In this document: piece by piece, positions 23,283 through 36,224 of the stretch
Numbering within the stretch: position 1 is the stretch's first letter
Layout of the letters: each line of letters begins with the position of its first letter
NCBI GenBank assembly: GCA_030737835.1
Contig: CM060853.1
Coordinates: 11,094,034-11,158,033 of the forward strand
Length of the DNA: 64,000 nucleotides
From: Acorus gramineus
Lineage: Eukaryota; Streptophyta; Magnoliopsida; Acorales; Acoraceae
Direction: 5' to 3'
Translations under genes and position numbers: made by a program
The notes under the pieces: generated by a model
What the model saw: the letters and a program-made list of their open reading frames with translations, nothing else
Database searches by the model: none
What the model was told of the DNA's origin: nothing

Positions 23283-24045
23283 TGATGGAATTTTAAGTGA
23301 TCAAAAATTGCATTTGTCTATATTAAACTCCCTTAGCATTTTTATTGCATGAGTTACAAATGAAATCATTGCATGCATTTGTAACTCCTACCTTCATTAT
23401 TTAGTGGAGGATGGGAATTAAAGGAGAAAAACGTTTTAATTGAAATCGGTTTCATTAGCATATAAATGGTTACAATTAATTGTGATTGTCCATTAGAATT
23501 TAAGCATATACGTTTTCATATGTGTTGTGACTATAAATATTCATGGCTAGCTCTCATGCATCATGGGAATATAATAAGAGAAATAAGCCCTTATGTGTAG
23601 TGGTGTTTTAGCCAACATAGCCGATCCCACTGTGTTATAGATTTTATGAAAATCATTTTTCCTCCAAGTCATAGTTCCCAACACCTTGTTGTTTGATCCA
23701 ATTCCTAATCTGGGCGTCTGAAAGGATCGTAGTCTGTTCAACGTGGTTCTTCCGTAGCTCGCACCTCGGAAGAACAAAGATTGTTGTGGTCGTATCTCTC
23801 AGTGGTAGGAGCCATTCAACCCTGTGCGTGAGGGGGCCTTATTAACCGAGGACAGAGTGTCTTCACTCACTTCCATATTTTCGGATACACTTTTCTAATC
23901 CCTTACTCTTTTATTTCGTGTTTTTACGATATATTTTAGAGTATGCATGATTTAATATATATTTGATGTTTATATTATTAATGTGTTAATTATAAGAATT
24001 CGTGTTCAGCCTAATATTTGTTTGTTACGCACATAAATTCTAACA
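23283..24045 (+). repeat. Candidate copia-type LTR
   Basis: Inserted into LINE sequence right after GATTATAC. It starts TGATGGAATTTT and ends ACATAAATTCTAACA, the TG...CA form common in copia LTRs. It contains GACTATAAATATTC, a TATA-like box, and a GC-richer stretch (23690-23850) of transcribed-leader type. A diverged relative of its first part lies near 24230-24310. No PBS was recognised after it, so the call is tentative. Confidence 0.45.
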
Positions 24046-26160
24046 ACTCGGTTAATTAAGTACACAAATTCTTATATTAGATTATGTGCTAGATTTAAAC
24101 AGATTACATAAGTTAATCTTTGTTAGAGATGAGAGAAGGGTTGGATATTCCAAATGGCATGCATGCAAATATTTGGAATAAAATGCATCCGTTATGTTTT
24201 ATTTTTTCATATATGCATATGATGTGTTAAATTTGCATGAAACAATTGCATGCATTTACAAACATGAGTTACAAATTATTCATTACCGTTGAGCGTTATA
24301 AATATTCATGTTCTAATACGATTTAATGTAAATAGATACTTAATATCATATGAATATTGATATTCGAAAAAATTGGTGTAAAAGAATCTGGTTAATTCTT
24401 TAATTTGGTGGTTTCTTAATTCTCCTCTAATTTTTCATTTTCTAAATAAACATCTCTCCGGCCGTAGAGTTCAATTTAATTTGAAGTATTATTTACCGGT
24501 TTAATCTCTAAATAAGGTCAATGTTCCATCATATAATGTTTGTCGGTTATCTTATTTTCCTTTGATAAATAAGGATGGGTGGCATTTGTTTCTGTTCTAT
24601 GGAAGAAAAAAAAATGTCATGCATGCATTTTCATATGGGGTCTCATTCTGCATGAGTATGAGTTGGGATTGCTGGCCATATCTTTCATGAGATAATATAT
24701 GCCATGCAGTGAACGTTTTATCTTTTCAAAAACCATGAACAGGTGCATTGAAACAATTTCAAAACAGTAATGCATACATACATGTGATGTTTGTTCTTCG
24801 AGATAATTAAACACATCCATCCATAAACCATAATGGGTGTTTCTGTGTGTTGTATATATTCAAATTTCTATAAGCGTTGAGTTTACTTTTGTATGCATTA
24901 TTATTCAGTGCTCACACTTCTCTTGTGACCCAATGTTTTCTCTGAGGTACATATATATATATATATTGGAAGCATTTCTCTCATGCCTTTCGGTGATATT
25001 TTCAACTCCCATTATATTGCGTTGAAGCACTCAAAATCAATTAAACATGATGTATGAATTCTTGTGGAAGACAAGATTATATATATACATTTCAAGGACG
25101 TTGGTGACTACTATATTCAGAGATGATAATTGAAATATTTTATGGGTTCTCTGGTATTCTTCTCTATACTTCTAATATCAGTAGTTGGTGAAGAGACAAT
25201 TCAAGGGAGATTATTCTATTCAGTTTTCTTATATTCTCATGAATCTCTCATAGTTCGGAATATTCTGATTATTATCTTATGAGGCTATTATATTATCTGA
25301 TATGCCGCATGATATCAGTCATGTGTTCTCCTTGACTAAGAGATTGCAGTTGTTTATTAACAGAGGATGTCAATTTATGCAGATAAGGGTCTTCTCCGTG
25401 GCATGCTAATCAAATTGGTGCTCATCTATCATATATATTGGAATAATTTTGGTCTTCATAATAAACACAGAGCCATGGTGTTTTGTAGTATATATTTGAT
25501 GATTTTTGAGTTGCTGATATTCATTTATGCACTCTCATTACAACTATCAGTTATCAGTTTAAGGAGATCACTATATTATCTGATTTTCTTGAGGTATTAT
25601 CTAAAGATATATCTGGACATATTCTTCATATGGCCTTCATATTGTGTGTATTATATTATGGTATTCTATAAGAATATTCAGTGACAAATGATCTATTCAA
25701 GGTACGTGAGTACAGACCTAACTTTTGATTACTTTAATTATTAGTGGTCATGTTAAATAATTTTATGTTAATCATGCTCATATAAATGTCTTGGTCAATT
25801 GCATACTATTATAGTAAAATTATGATTAACATGCGAGTTATTATTTTCTATATGTTTGTATGCTCATGTGATGATGACCAAGTTTTATTGCTTGCATGCA
25901 TAAATTAAAATAAAATTGTGATTTATTTGTAGAGAATAATTTTGCATGCATATTGGAAATTATTTTGAGTAGTCTCTAAATGTGGGGGTATTTGTGAAAA
26001 TAATCATAAAAATTACAGTGGTAATTTATATACCCTAAAATTGTGGGGGAGACATGTACCTCATTAATTAAAATAATAATAATAATATTGAGAGAGATAC
26101 TACAAAATATTGGGACAATAATATGAAATGTCTAGAAAACTATAAATAAAACTTGAGTCA
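24046..26160. other. Probable retroelement interior, unreadable
   Basis: Between the candidate LTR and the copia tail below, no frame longer than about 105 codons exists and none shows a domain. Purine-rich GTGGGGGTATTTG and TTGTGGGGGAGACATG near 25985 and 26045 look like polypurine tracts. Likely a heavily decayed or replaced copia body. Confidence 0.35.
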
Positions 26161-26740
26161 ATTCACCTTATATCAAAAGGAATATAACTCAAGTTTGTGA
26201 GGTTGCAGAGAACTTCACTAAAGGACTTGCGAGATGACTCGTCCTTAATATCGAGACCGAGGGGGATGTGGGTTAAGCCCATTAAAAAAATTACCTGCAG
26301 TGGGCTCCCTACCATTGTGATTGGAGATCCCATGAAGGTGGTTTTCAAGGGGTTAACGAAACTGTACGGGTAAACTTGTGAGTACTGTAAAGGAAAAACT
26401 CCTCTAACTCATCCCTATGATAACAATGCTAACTGTAGTGGAAGTAGGTTGAGCTCATGCTCTTAATGGGTTCGAGTCCTTTTCGGACAGGGTGTGGTCC
26501 ATGCAGGCACCCTGGAGAACTCACCTATATGAGTGCACGGACGTGGGGCCGCGTTCTTTGGGATTTGAGCTAAATCTCTAAGGCACTCAAGAAAGGATAC
26601 AAGCACATGGCTGTAACGTGCTATCCCGCAGAACAAGACTCATATCCTGTACCATGTGTGTGATCAGTGAAACCGGGCTAAAGAGGTCGAATTCAAGGAC
26701 ATGGTCTATTCAAGCTTTTCCGGGGGATATGGTTTACACT
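26161..26740 (+). pseudogene. Ty1/copia polyprotein tail and 3' region, decayed
   Basis: Two overlapping frames give AENFTKGLAR and SRPRGMWVKPIKK, which match the end of copia RNase H (ADPLTKGL.R ... SRGMGLKPI) with a frameshift between. After it comes the kind of untranslated tail typical of plant copia elements (GTGATTGGAGATCCCATGA, GCACGGACGTGGGGCCGCG). No intact reading frame remains. Confidence 0.65.
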
Positions 26741-26743
26741 AAG

Positions 26744-26974
26744 GGTCCGTTTGGAAACATAGATTGAAAAGTAGCTTTTAGAATAAAGCTGCTTTTTAAG
26801 ATAATTTTAGACGTTGACTTTTTTAGGATGCTTTTTTTAAAATCAGGAATCAATATTTGAAAGGAGTTTAATGTTTGGCAGAGAAAGTTGCTTTTCAATT
26901 CAAAAAATCGATTCCGATAAAAAAACGTTGTTTTTGAGCTTTTTAAAACACAGATTTCGAGGGAAAAATTAAAT
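26744..26974. repeat. Truncated Tourist-like MITE end
   Basis: Begins TAA-GGGTCCGTTTGGAAACA, the usual edge of PIF/Harbinger-type MITEs, and has AAAAGTAGCTTTT-like inner sequence. It stops at the start of the Mutator-like element at 26975 without its other end. Confidence 0.45.
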
Positions 26975-28268
26975 GAGTCATGATACCTAGACAATATAAG
27001 TCCTACTCACAAGCCCCATGAGGTTTGGTTTGTTGACTTTTTCAAAAAATGGTAAAATGACAAAATACAAATTTACCCTTCATTAAAAATTTGTCTTATT
27101 AACCCAAATCCCCCCATTTTCTCTATTTGGTTATGACTCTTCCATGTAAATCTTAAAATCCATTTACCTATTTCAAATTTTGATTTTTGAAATCATTACC
27201 TAAATTATAATTGAACCTAGATTACACCAAAAATTACCGAAATTGTTTTCATTAAAATCCTTCAAACAGCTCATTTTCTCTAGGTAGTTATTGTATTCAA
27301 ATTTAAATAAAAAACACATATAGTTAACATATGAAACAGTTACATTTTATATTGGTACAAATACATTTCTTAAGTGTTTACATCTCTCACAACGATTTGT
27401 TACATTTATATAAAAACTGTTACATTTATAGATGGAACAAACAATTATATTTACCTAAATGTCAAACAGTTACATTTACTATTTAAAATTATCTATTTCA
27501 ATTTCTAGTGCACTGCCTTCCAAAGAAAATGTATCAGAATCCTCTGTAAAAGTATGTACTTCACTGTTACATTTATACGTCATTTCTATTTGCATTGTTA
27601 AAAGAAATGCACAACATGAGATAATGTTACATTTCAGAGTGTTACATTTATGAATGTAACAAAATTGTGTAAATGAATATCCGAGTTCGAGAGTCTAATA
27701 TAAACATCATACGAACCAGTAATAATTAAATGTAACAATATCAAAATTACATTTATGAAATTATAACGAAACAAATATAAAAAAAAGTGTGAAATAGTGA
27801 TCAAAACATAAAAAAAATCATTTTTTGAATTGAAACATGTAACATAGATTGAATATTTGATCATCAAAAATTTAATTTCAAATTCGATGTGACTTTCATT
27901 CAATAAGATAAAAAAAAAATAAAAAAAACAATTGACAAACCTGATCCGGAAGAGAGATCCAACTCGATAAAGAACAAATCAGTTTTTCAAACTTCTTTAG
28001 ATTAAAATTTCGGGACTGCTACGAATATGTTCATCGTAAATTATTAGGTTATTGTTACCTACATAAAATAGGGATTAATGATTTTAGACAATGCAAGGAA
28101 GAAGAAATACAGTAATTAATAAAATCTCCACGATCCTAGGAATAAATCAAACCATTTTCCTTGTTTAGAGGTGATTATCAATTAGATGGTATAATAGAAA
28201 ATGTTCTATTGCCACATCATAGGGCTTGTGATGGGGCCTGGAAAGTTGGGATCTAAGAATCATTATTG
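26975..28268. mobile_element. Mutator-like element family 1, copy A
   Basis: Same family as 53312-54594. The left end is GAGTCATGATACCTAGAC; the right end, read on the minus strand, is CAATAATGATTCTTAGATCC. The flanks AAATTAAAT and ATAATAAAT agree at seven of nine bases. The first 200 bp match copy B closely (GTTGACTTTTTCAAAAAATG, TGGTTATGACTCTTCCATG). The interior holds many TGTAACA/TGTTACA motifs. No transposase and no recognisable captured gene. Confidence 0.7.
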
Positions 28269-28463
28269 ATAATAAATTGGCCGCAGACAAGGCAAAACTA
28301 CTCACTTCAGCGGGGCGTTTGGCACTCATTCATTCAGTAGTATTGCAAGCAATTGCTCTACATTATATGCAAGCAGCTAATCTTTCAGTTAGAACTGCAG
28401 ACAGGATTGACGTAATCATAAGACAGTTCTTGTGGAGGGGTACATTGGAACATCATGGTATCC
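28269..28463 (+). pseudogene. LINE reverse-transcriptase C-terminal block
   Basis: Encodes LLTSAGRLALIHSVVLQAI, QAANLSVRTADRID and IIRQFLWRGTLEHHGIHY, the region after the catalytic domain of plant L1-type RT. It is nearly identical to 29905-30100. It is cut at HHGIHY by the 0.7-kb repeat. Confidence 0.8.
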
Positions 28464-29148
28464 ATTATATAAAACAAGATATCATTATGTGTTAAAATGA
28501 AATGATGATGTTAGGTCAATTCATAAATAGACCTTTTAGTGGGGTGTTGAACCGGAGATAATGATTACATTCAATCAAATTATTAAAGTGTGATTATGAT
28601 GTTGAACGGGTGGCTGACCCGAAAATGTTTATTTTTGAGAATTTTTAAATAATTATATAAATATGTCACAACGCGCGTTTATTTTTTTATTTTTTTACAT
28701 TTTTAAACCCTCAAAATAGTGTTTTTGCTATTTTTATTAACTTTTTAAATTTTGAATATCTTTATCATAACAACTCGGATTTAATCTCTATCAACTCTGA
28801 AGATCTTCTAGGATCCTGTAGATTTAGTTATAACAAACTTCTGTTTTTACTATTTTTAGTAATCCTCTATTTTATGGTTTTCAGCTTTTGATTGATATAA
28901 TTTTGAATTTTATTTCTCTTTTGAGAATTACAAGTTTGTTTAAGGAACCCAACGCTTGTTGGATCTTTGTTTTAATATTTCATTACGTTAGCTTATGTAT
29001 GAACAATCACTTCACTTCTTATTAAAGAGAGAAAAAGACTTCATTTAAATGAGGTGTAACTGTTGAATAATGTTAACAAGGATATACAACTTATTGTTAT
29101 ATATAATAATCTCTCAACAGTAAGTTGTATATCACTTCAGAGATATCA
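28464..29148 (+). repeat. Unclassified 0.7-kb repeat, copy 2
   Basis: Second copy of 22359-23063. It interrupts LINE sequence after TATCCATT, whereas the uninterrupted LINE copy reads TATCCATTATGTGGGC at about 30090. Confidence 0.75.
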
Positions 29149-29245
29149 CTTATTGTTAACAAGGATATCACTTCAGAGATAATATATAACAATAAGTTGT
29201 ATATCCTTGTTAACATTATTCAATAGTTAAAACTTCGTTTAAATG
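29041..29245. repeat. Large hairpin, 66-bp arms
   Basis: Left arm 29041-29106 and right arm 29180-29245 are inverted copies with few differences; both contain TTGAATAATGTTAACAAGG and ACAACTTATTGTTATATAT. The 73-bp loop also has partial copies (ATATCACTTCAGAGATA twice). Copy 1 of the repeat has only the left arm, so the right arm was gained here. Confidence 0.8.
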
Positions 29246-31653
29246 AAGTTTTTCCTGGACATAGTCACCTGTTACAGGTTCAGGATGTCATGCATTCGAT
29301 GATGGCATGCTCCGGGGGTCATGCTCTTATGACAGATAAGGTGGCTTGGCCAACGCATATGACTCGGTGGAGTGGGACGCTCTTATTGGGCATGATTATA
29401 CAGTTCAGTTTTAATTTCCTCCAAAGTGGTGCAGTTGGATTCGTACATGTGTATCACAGGTGCGAACGACACTATTGATAAATGGCATTGTAAAAATCCT
29501 TGGTTTTTTTCAAGTCCAAGGGAGAGAGACCCCTTGTCCCCCTATCTTTTTACATTGGTGGTCGAGCTCTTGTCGACAGTTAAGGTGGCTCTTACACACA
29601 TTATGTATGCAGATGATCTCTTGATCATTTACCACTGCTACACCATCTCAGGGTCAGACTATCCGAGCAGTGCTGAATGAAGTGCAGCATCTTGCTGGCC
29701 GTACAGTCAATCGGCAAAAAGGTGCTAGCTGTGAATTTTTCCCCTTCTCTTCTGAAGCGTTTCTAACTCTGGTTGTCATGAATTCTCCGATCGAATACAT
29801 TGGACCTCAACAGATTGGAGATATTTAGGCATTCATTCAGCTTCCGGGATCATCTAGGCCAGAAGGAAGGAAAAAGAGGATGATGTTCTCATGGCAACTA
29901 ATAATAAATTGCCCGCGGGGAAGGCAAAACTACTCACTTCAGCAGGGCGTTTGGCACTCATTCGTTCAGTAGTATTGCAAGCAATTGCTCTACATTATAT
30001 GCAAGCAGCTAATCTTTCAGTTAGAACTGCAGACAGGATTGACGTAATCATAAGACAGCTCTTGTGGAGGGGTACATTGGAACATCATGGTATCCATTAT
30101 GTGGGCTGGTAGCAGAGGCAGGGGGTTTAGCAATAAGAAGCACCAGAATAATGAGGCTGGCAGTTCATGATACTTTAACATTTCGATTTCTACATTGTGG
30201 AAGTTTCATAAATACTTTCTTTTGACTCAAGCACCGTTGGAATGGAAACGCATGGGAATTTTCCAAGGCGAATCGACCATCCCTGTTTGGAGATGAGGGG
30301 AGGGCTATGCACAGGAATGCAATTAATTAGGAGTTTCATTCTAACAACAGACATTGATGTGATTTGTGATGCATGGTTTACCTCTATTCCCTTTTCACGC
30401 ATACCAACATACATCAATATGGAGCAAACAATGTTAGACTAATTCACTTTTATTCCTAAACTACTCCGTGTACTGATAGAAGGAACCGTGTTGAATGGTG
30501 TTGGGAGGAGTCGACATCTGAATTTCGAAAGCTGAGAGAGAGATATCGATTGTTGTCACCGACTCCCCTATCACCTTTAGCACAGGTTTGGAAAATGATT
30601 TGGAAACTTACAGTTTTTTCAAAAGTTAAAAAGTTTTTTACTTGGCAATTAATATGAGAATGACTTCCTACACGGGGTGGTTTTTTTTTTATAATAATAT
30701 TGGCCTATACATGGACAGCAGATGCCCCCCCTATGGGAAGATAGGCTAGAGTTTGGCATTTCACCTGTTTGCTGAATGTTCTTTTGTTACTGCTTGCTGG
30801 CATTTATCTTGTCCATCTTTACGTCCTCCAAGAGGCATTTTGCAGGCGCTGTTTAACAATGTATGGAAGGATGAAGCACTAATAATGCAGAGGAAAAAAA
30901 AATATTTCTCATTCTTATGTTATGGCATATATGGAAAGCGCGCAACTACAAAGTGTTTCGATAGTTTTAAAGTCTCAGCACGACAGGTAGTCATGAGGGT
31001 AAAGGCTCATCTTTACGAGTGCATGCATGGAGGTTTGGTCAGCGGCTGATTTAAGACTTACAGGCGATCGACGATATTTGACTCTAGTTTGCAAGTTTCA
31101 ACTAGACCTCAGAGAACACAAATGACTTTCCATAACAGCGGCCAGATCTTTGTACTCACAGATATTGGGAGTGTCGTGAACTCCACTCGCGAGGCTGGCG
31201 CGGGGTTTTCCTTGTACTCCAAGAGTCCTCAAGGAAAATTATAGGTTCAGGATATCAATATTGGGCATGGGCTTCCCTCATTCAAGCGGAGGCTGAAGCA
31301 ATAAAAGCGGCCTCCAATTCACGCGCGATCAACAATTGCGACAGATTCGCATATGCTCTGATTCACAGGTCTTAATAACTCATATTCAAGGTCGTAGGGA
31401 GGGACTGCAACATTTACAGGACTTCCTCATGGATATCTATAACCTAATAGATCAACTAGACCAAGTGTTATTTTTCAAAGTCCCGCGGGACTTGATTACC
31501 GAACCCGATGCCTTGGCACGACATGCACGCAGGTCAAGATCATCAGGATTCACAGATTGTCTTATGGACTCACAGGTTCGTCATATACTACAGAATGCTA
31601 TCAATAGTGTAAAGTTTTGTGTACGAGATATCCAATATGTTATGGATTCCTAG
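29246..31653 (+). pseudogene. Decayed LINE: RT, zf-RVT and RNase H
   Basis: 3' part of a plant L1-type non-LTR retrotransposon broken by frameshifts and stops. In order: LANAYDSVEWDALI and WCSWIRTCVSQV (RT palm, 29330-29470); a GDPLSPYLF-like segment read as RDPLSPYLFTLVVELLS (29529-29580) and MYADDLLI (29604-29627, the catalytic YADD); AVLNEVQHLAGRTVNRQK; the SAGRLALIRSVVLQAIALHY block (29930-30000); a zinc-binding RT region, HLFAECSFVTACWHL (30759-30800) with VMRVKAHLYECMHG; and an RNase H domain with ICSDSQVLITHIQGRREG (31348-31400) and EPDALARHAR. The element ends soon after 31653; a T-rich run, not a poly-A tail, follows at 31713. Confidence 0.85.
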
Positions 31654-33812
31654 GAAACAGAAGATGAACATTTTGATATAGTAATGTAAGCCGATAAGGC
31701 ATTTCCACCATTTTTTTTTTTTTATTGTTAGATATAAGTTATGTCTTTAGTGCTTCTTGGTATTGCCATAATATGTACTCAACAAAAAGAAACTGATAAA
31801 ATTAATGTATAGAAGAGTGTCCTCTCCTATTGCAGAATAGTGGAAGAATAGAAGTAAATAGGATGGAATAAATCAAATGATAAAATATTATTAGTTTAGT
31901 AGGGATAACTTTGTGTAACTATGTAAGAATAGGAGGAATACAATGGTATTGGTGTTAACATAGAATTGTATTATTCCACCACATCTATTACACTTGTATA
32001 AGTGGAGCATACTCGTTAAATCACGTGTCATCACATCTATAAATTTCTTGCTCACATGTCACATTATATTTTATTTTTTATAATGCATAATCCACATCTT
32101 ATTTATATTTTATTCACAAGTTATTCATAATCAACCAACAACAAAAACTTCTTCATTATACTTTTTAACGAGAATGACTAAAAATATAATCTACAAAATC
32201 AACCATTTTTGTTCGAATACATATGCTCTACACCCGCCATTTTTGTATATATATATATATAATTTAGATTATCCACAAAGCAAATCTCATTTTCACCATC
32301 CCCACCAAAGTACTTGAATACAGGAGGAACATGAAAAAGTCAATAATAGGATTAATAATCAAATAAAAAAATCACCCGCTCTAATCCAAACATTAAATAA
32401 TGCTTTTGTGCTATCCAAGGTGGGGCTTGATAATGACACCACATGTTATCCAATTCAACTCAAACTAAAAAAATACAAAAACATCTCACTTGGGTGGTTT
32501 TTTATTTCTCCTTATCTTATGTTTGACTGGAAACTGAATGTTGTTGGGAATCCGCCCTACATTAGCCCGCATTTCATGCTCCACTAAAGACCTTAATGTA
32601 TACACATAGCAAAGGAACAATTACTAAGATAAGTGAGAGTGAGGACAATTTATTTCATTTAATATAAAATATAGGATAAAACACGGATAATTGTCCTATT
32701 TTAAAATGAAAATGAAGATATTTTCTTCCACTTAAATGTTAGAATAACATTTATTCTCATTTTTGTCTCAATTTTGATAAACATGAATATTGATAAAATT
32801 GATAGACTTTCTGAAATTATGACAACTTATTCTCAAAACACTAACTCCTTGTCAAACCAGTCGACTTGAACAACATTAAACTAGGTAAATATTTATTTGG
32901 GATACCGTTACATACTTGTATTGGACGGTTAAAGCAAACAAAGGAATTTTTTTTAGAATATCCTAAAAATTAGGAATAACATTAAGATTTCAATGTATTT
33001 TTTTTTTATAGTGGGTGCTGATACACTATATCTGTAACTTTCCCTAGTTTACTATATACTAGGTTAATCTAATACTTACTATGTTAGAAAAATTATAAAT
33101 AAAATATGCATTCAATTCATTTAAGCTAGAGTTACAACTCAGGTAAATTGGGCTGGATTAATGGTTTGTCCAAGCTCAACTAGTAAAGTAAAATATGCAA
33201 CCTCAATCTGGCCAGGTTTCACTCAGGCTCAAGTTTAGCCTCCATCTCTTTACAATTAAAAACCCCAATAAAGTCATGGTTTTGAAGATAAGGAAACTAA
33301 AATAAAGCTAATGATTTAGGCTATGTAATGTTTTCTTAATAGCTTCAAATTCATTTTCTAAGATTATCTTATTTAAGAAAAATATATTATCATTTGAAAT
33401 AGAATTGAATTCATAAAATTATTTATCAATGCATTAAAAGGATAGTTTAATTATGCAGTTTTCAAATGCTCGATTTCATTTCAAAAAATATAATATGACG
33501 CTTTATAATATAAGGTGATGTTTTAATATATAATAGGAAAATAATATGTCCAACCCCTCTACAGTCCTAATTGTAGTCCACACCGATTTTTTTTTCTTTT
33601 TTCTTTTAAAAATTACACACTCTTCATTAAAGTATATGCAGATATATGAAATACATTATATACTAAGATATATTATTTTATATTTTTACATTAAAAAAAT
33701 GATAAATCTTTTTGGGTCTGTGATAGAACCCATGCATAATTATGATATGATAGCGTATACTACGTTATGATAGTGTATGCAGTTACAAAACGAACAGTGT
33801 ATTAGTGCTCTG

Positions 33813-33846
<34 letters not shown>

Positions 33847-33959
33847 GAAGATTGGTATATAAACAAATAATAATAATAATAATAATAAGATGAGATGAAA
33901 AAGGAATTGCCCATTCCTACCAATCAACTCACTCATCCCAACCAACAATTTTAGGGTTT
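31654..33959. other. AT-rich DNA with MITE fragments, no gene
   Basis: 32020-32215 belongs to the 34453-34982 MITE family (TTTATATTTTATTCACAAG, TTAACGAGAATGACTAAAA). 32620-32870 belongs to the family at 15840-16105. 33460-33780 has KATATATAC-like motifs related to the element at 20531. No frame longer than about 75 codons and none recognisable. Confidence 0.5.
33813..33889. repeat. (TAA)n microsatellite in two blocks
   Basis: TAA/ATA repeats run at 33813-33846 and again at 33867-33889, separated by about 20 bp. Confidence 0.9.
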
Positions 33960-34218
33960 TTTATTTTATTTTTAAGTCCCTATAAACTATAGGATTCAGT
34001 GATTCCCTCACTTCTTCATATTTTTATTTTAGTCCACATATTTAAAAGATATATTCCTTTTTAGTCCCTCTCAGGAACTAAAAAGAAAATCAAATAATTT
34101 AGGGATAGGTCCCTCCCAGTGACTAAAAAGGAACATATCCTTTAAATCTGAAATTAAAACCAAAATATGAAGAAGTGATGAATCGATCACTAAATCCTAT
34201 AGTTTGTGGGGATTTAAA
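33960..34218. repeat. Foldback element, relative of 6287-6625
   Basis: Arms of about 110 bp make up nearly the whole element: ACTATAGGATTCAGTGAT and CACTTCTTCATATTTT at left, their complements at right (GAAGAAGTGATGAATCGATC, CACTAAATCCTATAGT). TTTTTAGTCCCT and GGACCTA-type inner motifs match the copy near 6365. Non-coding. Confidence 0.7.
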
Positions 34219-34452
34219 AACAAAAAATTCTTATCATTTTATTGGCTGGTGGGGATGGGAGAGGAGAGAGAGAGAGGAGAGCGACGGAGGAAGAGAAAGG
34301 GAAAGAAAAAAGAAAAAGACCTCTCAAATCTTACACAATGTAAAAGTGAATATGTTGAAAGTTGGTAAAAATAATATATGAACATGAAAATACAGAATTA
34401 AAAAATCACATGCTCAGAGCTTTCCATTGTTCTACAAACTCTGATGCACTTA

Positions 34453-34982
34453 CCTCCCGTATGCGGTGTGACATTAGGTTATTCGCTCCCGATAGTTATA
34501 CTAGGATAGATAATCATCCAGGCTGAATAAGCAACTTTTTGTTTAATTGTCTTTTTTGTTATTCTCATTGAGAAACGTAAAAATGATTTTTTTGTTGTTT
34601 GGTTCACCTTGGATAAAGTGATGATAAATGGTTGATAAGTGATGAATAAGAGTTTATGATTTCTTAAATGGCAATTATACCATCTGGGAATAGTGTGAGA
34701 GATATATGATTGATTTGATAGATGTGACAGTTTTTGGAATCTGTGTGAGTCTGTTAGGTGAGATAAATTTTTTAAAATGATAGAGAAGGGTATTTTTATC
34801 CATTGGCATAGATAAGCCTTGATAAGCAATTCCACCATTTCCTTAGAATAGTTATCAGGCCTTATCCTAACTTATCTAGACATAACTATCGGGGTTTATT
34901 CTATCAAAACAAACAACTTTTTTTTAGCTATTATCATTTATTTTTCATTATTCTTGTCTTATGTTCCTCGCCATACGAGGGG
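34453..34982. mobile_element. PIF/Harbinger-type MITE, TTA duplication
   Basis: Inverted ends CCTCCCGTATGCGG and CGCCATACGAGGGG are flanked on both sides by TTA (34450-34452 and 34983-34985). Inner inverted blocks follow: GCTCCCGATAGTTATACT and ATAACTATCGGGGTTTATTC. It is about 80 percent similar by eye to 52585-53080. Length 530 bp, non-coding; the open frame at 34479-34838 is incidental. Confidence 0.75.
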
Positions 34983-36224
34983 TTAGTTTTTTTATGGTCC
35001 CATTTATAGGTAAAAAAACATTACTAAGACATTATATACTAGATTATATCAGTATGCGGTATATTATTGAAAATACAAAAATATATGCATTCAGTGACAA
35101 CCAGGGTTGTGACATTTAACATGAGTATAATATTAAATAGTTTAAAAGTTATTTTTGACTTACTAATTTTTTAATTAAATAAAATAACATATTTTGAATA
35201 ATCAAACATATGGGGATCTATTTAATATTAGTCCCATTTTAGACCTCGACGAGATCTTTCCAACGATATTATTTTCGTTAAAAAAGGATTAGTAGATATA
35301 AATATACACAACAACATTGAAGTAATTAGTGTATAAAATGAAAAATGATATAAAAATAAATTGGGAAATTAAATAGGGGTCTTCACAGCCACCCCTATAT
35401 TATTTTTAGGTCCCTAGACTTTTTTTACTTTTTTTTGGATCCCTATTTCTGAATCTCATTATTTTTAGATCCAATGTAACCCATTTCGTCAGATCCCTCC
35501 ATTTGCATACCAAAATTGCCCCTTCAACCCTTTTATTTTCCCAAACCATCTTCTCCCACCTTTGCACATTGGAACCCATCTTCTCTTCTTTTCCAATCGT
35601 CACTCTCGTCCATTTCTCCTCTCTAATTGATCATTTTTTCCCCATCAAATCGTAGGAGAACGAAACGGAACAATAGATCCATTGCCCCCCTAGTCATTCA
35701 TTCCATTGTTCCCAATGTGCTTCTATATTCAAAACCCAAAAAGTCCACTCTTTTTCTTCTCCATTAGGGAGATGGGCATCATAGAAATCTAGTCTTTTTC
35801 TTTTTTAGTTGATTGTGTAATCCTAATCATAGCTTCAAAGATTTACTTTTGTTTCATCACTTTTTAAAAAATTTCAATCTTTTTGGTTAAATGAAAGTTT
35901 AGATTTTGTTCATGTGAGGATCTGTTTCATCAGGAGAGATGGGTGGAAAGAAGAAAAAGAAATTCTTGACAGTTGCACCGTTGTATCACATTTTAAAAAT
36001 CGTCCATTCTTAAACAATGTACCCATAGCGATTAAAAATGTACTCAGTAACATTAACAATGTACTATATATTATTTTTAATACTGTATTGCACTGATTTA
36101 TATGCTTCATTGTATCACATCTGATCCTACAATGGGAATGAATTACAGGATGTCCAACAATGTTCAACTAAACCTACCCACATCAGTACCTACATCTTTA
36201 GTACCTAAATGGCTTCATCCATAA

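Noticed and set aside
25367-25684. 106-codon plus frame
   Set aside because: Rich in Ile, Tyr and Leu as expected from random AT-rich DNA; no domain match.
26440-26500. tRNA-like B box (GGGTTCGAGTCC), possible SINE or tRNA
   Set aside because: No cloverleaf or A box at the right spacing; it lies in a copia 3' region. The similar word at 63755 also lacks the rest of a tRNA.
34479-34838. 119-codon minus frame
   Set aside because: Lies wholly inside a non-coding MITE; the related copy at 52585 does not keep it open.
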